A stretch of DNA of 64,000 nucleotides from Massilia sp. BJB1822 (GTDB lineage Bacteria; Pseudomonadota; Gammaproteobacteria; Burkholderiales; Burkholderiaceae_D). Shown here one piece after another: positions 63,855 to 64,000 of the stretch. The DNA lies in assembly GCF_013369485.1 (NCBI RefSeq), contig NZ_JABWEB010000001.1:1-64000 (forward strand), in the 5' to 3' direction. The notes beneath the pieces are model-generated. The model worked only from the letters and a program-made list of their open reading frames with translations. It was not told where the DNA came from and ran no database searches. How positions within the stretch are numbered: position 1 is the first letter of the stretch; the number at the start of each line of letters is the position of its first letter. The position numbers and the translations under genes were made by a program.

Positions 63855-64000
63855 AGTTTCCTGAACAAGCGTTCACGCTTGGCCACCGCTTCAAAGCGGG
63901 GGCCGTAGCTGGAAAAATCAATGCTCTCCTTGCTGCCCAGGCCCAGGAAGCCGCGATGGCATAGCGACTCGTGGAACAGGCCAAGCGCCCTTTCCTGCAG
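63851..64000 (-). CDS. cheR: CheR-type methyltransferase, 3' end only
   Basis: The window cuts this gene; the last 49 residues are seen. They contain FHESLCHRGFLGLGSKES, like the end of CheR methyltransferases (LHDSLVRFGFLGLG..ESL), followed by a short basic tail. The stop overlaps the cheB start. CheR adds methyl groups to glutamates, opposing CheB. Confidence 0.7.
   Translation of the reverse strand: MQERALGLFHESLCHRGFLGLGSKESIDFSSYGPRFEAVAKRERLFRKL

Overview
The window looks like chromosomal DNA of a GC-rich betaproteobacterium, most likely an Oxalobacteraceae member (Massilia/Duganella/Janthinobacterium type). This rests on gene families and on the rpmH-rnpA-yidD-yidC-mnmE | dnaA-dnaN-gyrB arrangement; no database search was possible. 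Genes left of about 35.8 kb in this block run leftward and dnaA-dnaN-gyrB run rightward, so the gap between rpmH and dnaA is the probable replication-origin region.

Layout. 1-230: leader and promoter of an rRNA operon that reads leftward out of the window. 0.2-12.3 kb: ordinary chromosomal genes: a B12-binding radical SAM protein, a four-gene MCE-type lipid ABC transporter (STAS-permease, ATPase, MlaD-like protein, lipoprotein), VanZ-like protein, 2Fe-2S ferredoxin, hydrolase, D,D-carboxypeptidase, aldo/keto reductase, phosphatidylserine synthase, CAP-domain lipoprotein and an HPt protein. 12.3-17.3 kb: a small zinc-ribbon gene and a leftward four-gene operon of exported proteins ending in a CsgG-like lipoprotein. 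17.5-21.6 kb: a FecI/FecR/FecA-type iron uptake and signalling set. 21.6-22.5 kb: a tandem GNAT acetyltransferase.

22.8-30.0 kb holds the most unusual locus. It is a compact co-directional cluster of a Dabb protein, a KASIII-like enzyme whose catalytic His appears to be Asn, a free acyl carrier protein, an AMP-dependent acyl/aryl ligase, an FAD monooxygenase, a MATE exporter and a stand-alone carrier-condensation didomain. A cytochrome b561 and an HsaA/DszC-like flavoprotein follow. Together these look like a complete make-and-export pathway for an acylated or aromatic small molecule that I cannot assign to a known product.

31.8-41.4 kb: the origin block. 41.5-46.5 kb: a Fic toxin gene with a substituted catalytic motif and its small partner, then the rtcR | rtcBA RNA-repair genes, divergent around a textbook sigma-54 promoter. 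46.5-55.1 kb: a leftward type VI secretion module (TssF, VgrG, Tle3 lipase, DUF2875 immunity candidate) without the rest of a T6SS. 55.3-59.7 kb: a large Ig-repeat/DUF4214 exoprotein, OmpW with an FNR-like site, and a DUF2244 protein. 59.8-64.0 kb: a leftward, translationally coupled set of CheR (3' end only), CheB, a receiver-histidine kinase, an S8 peptidase and a small protein.

I saw no tRNA genes, CRISPR arrays, insertion sequences or prophage genes.
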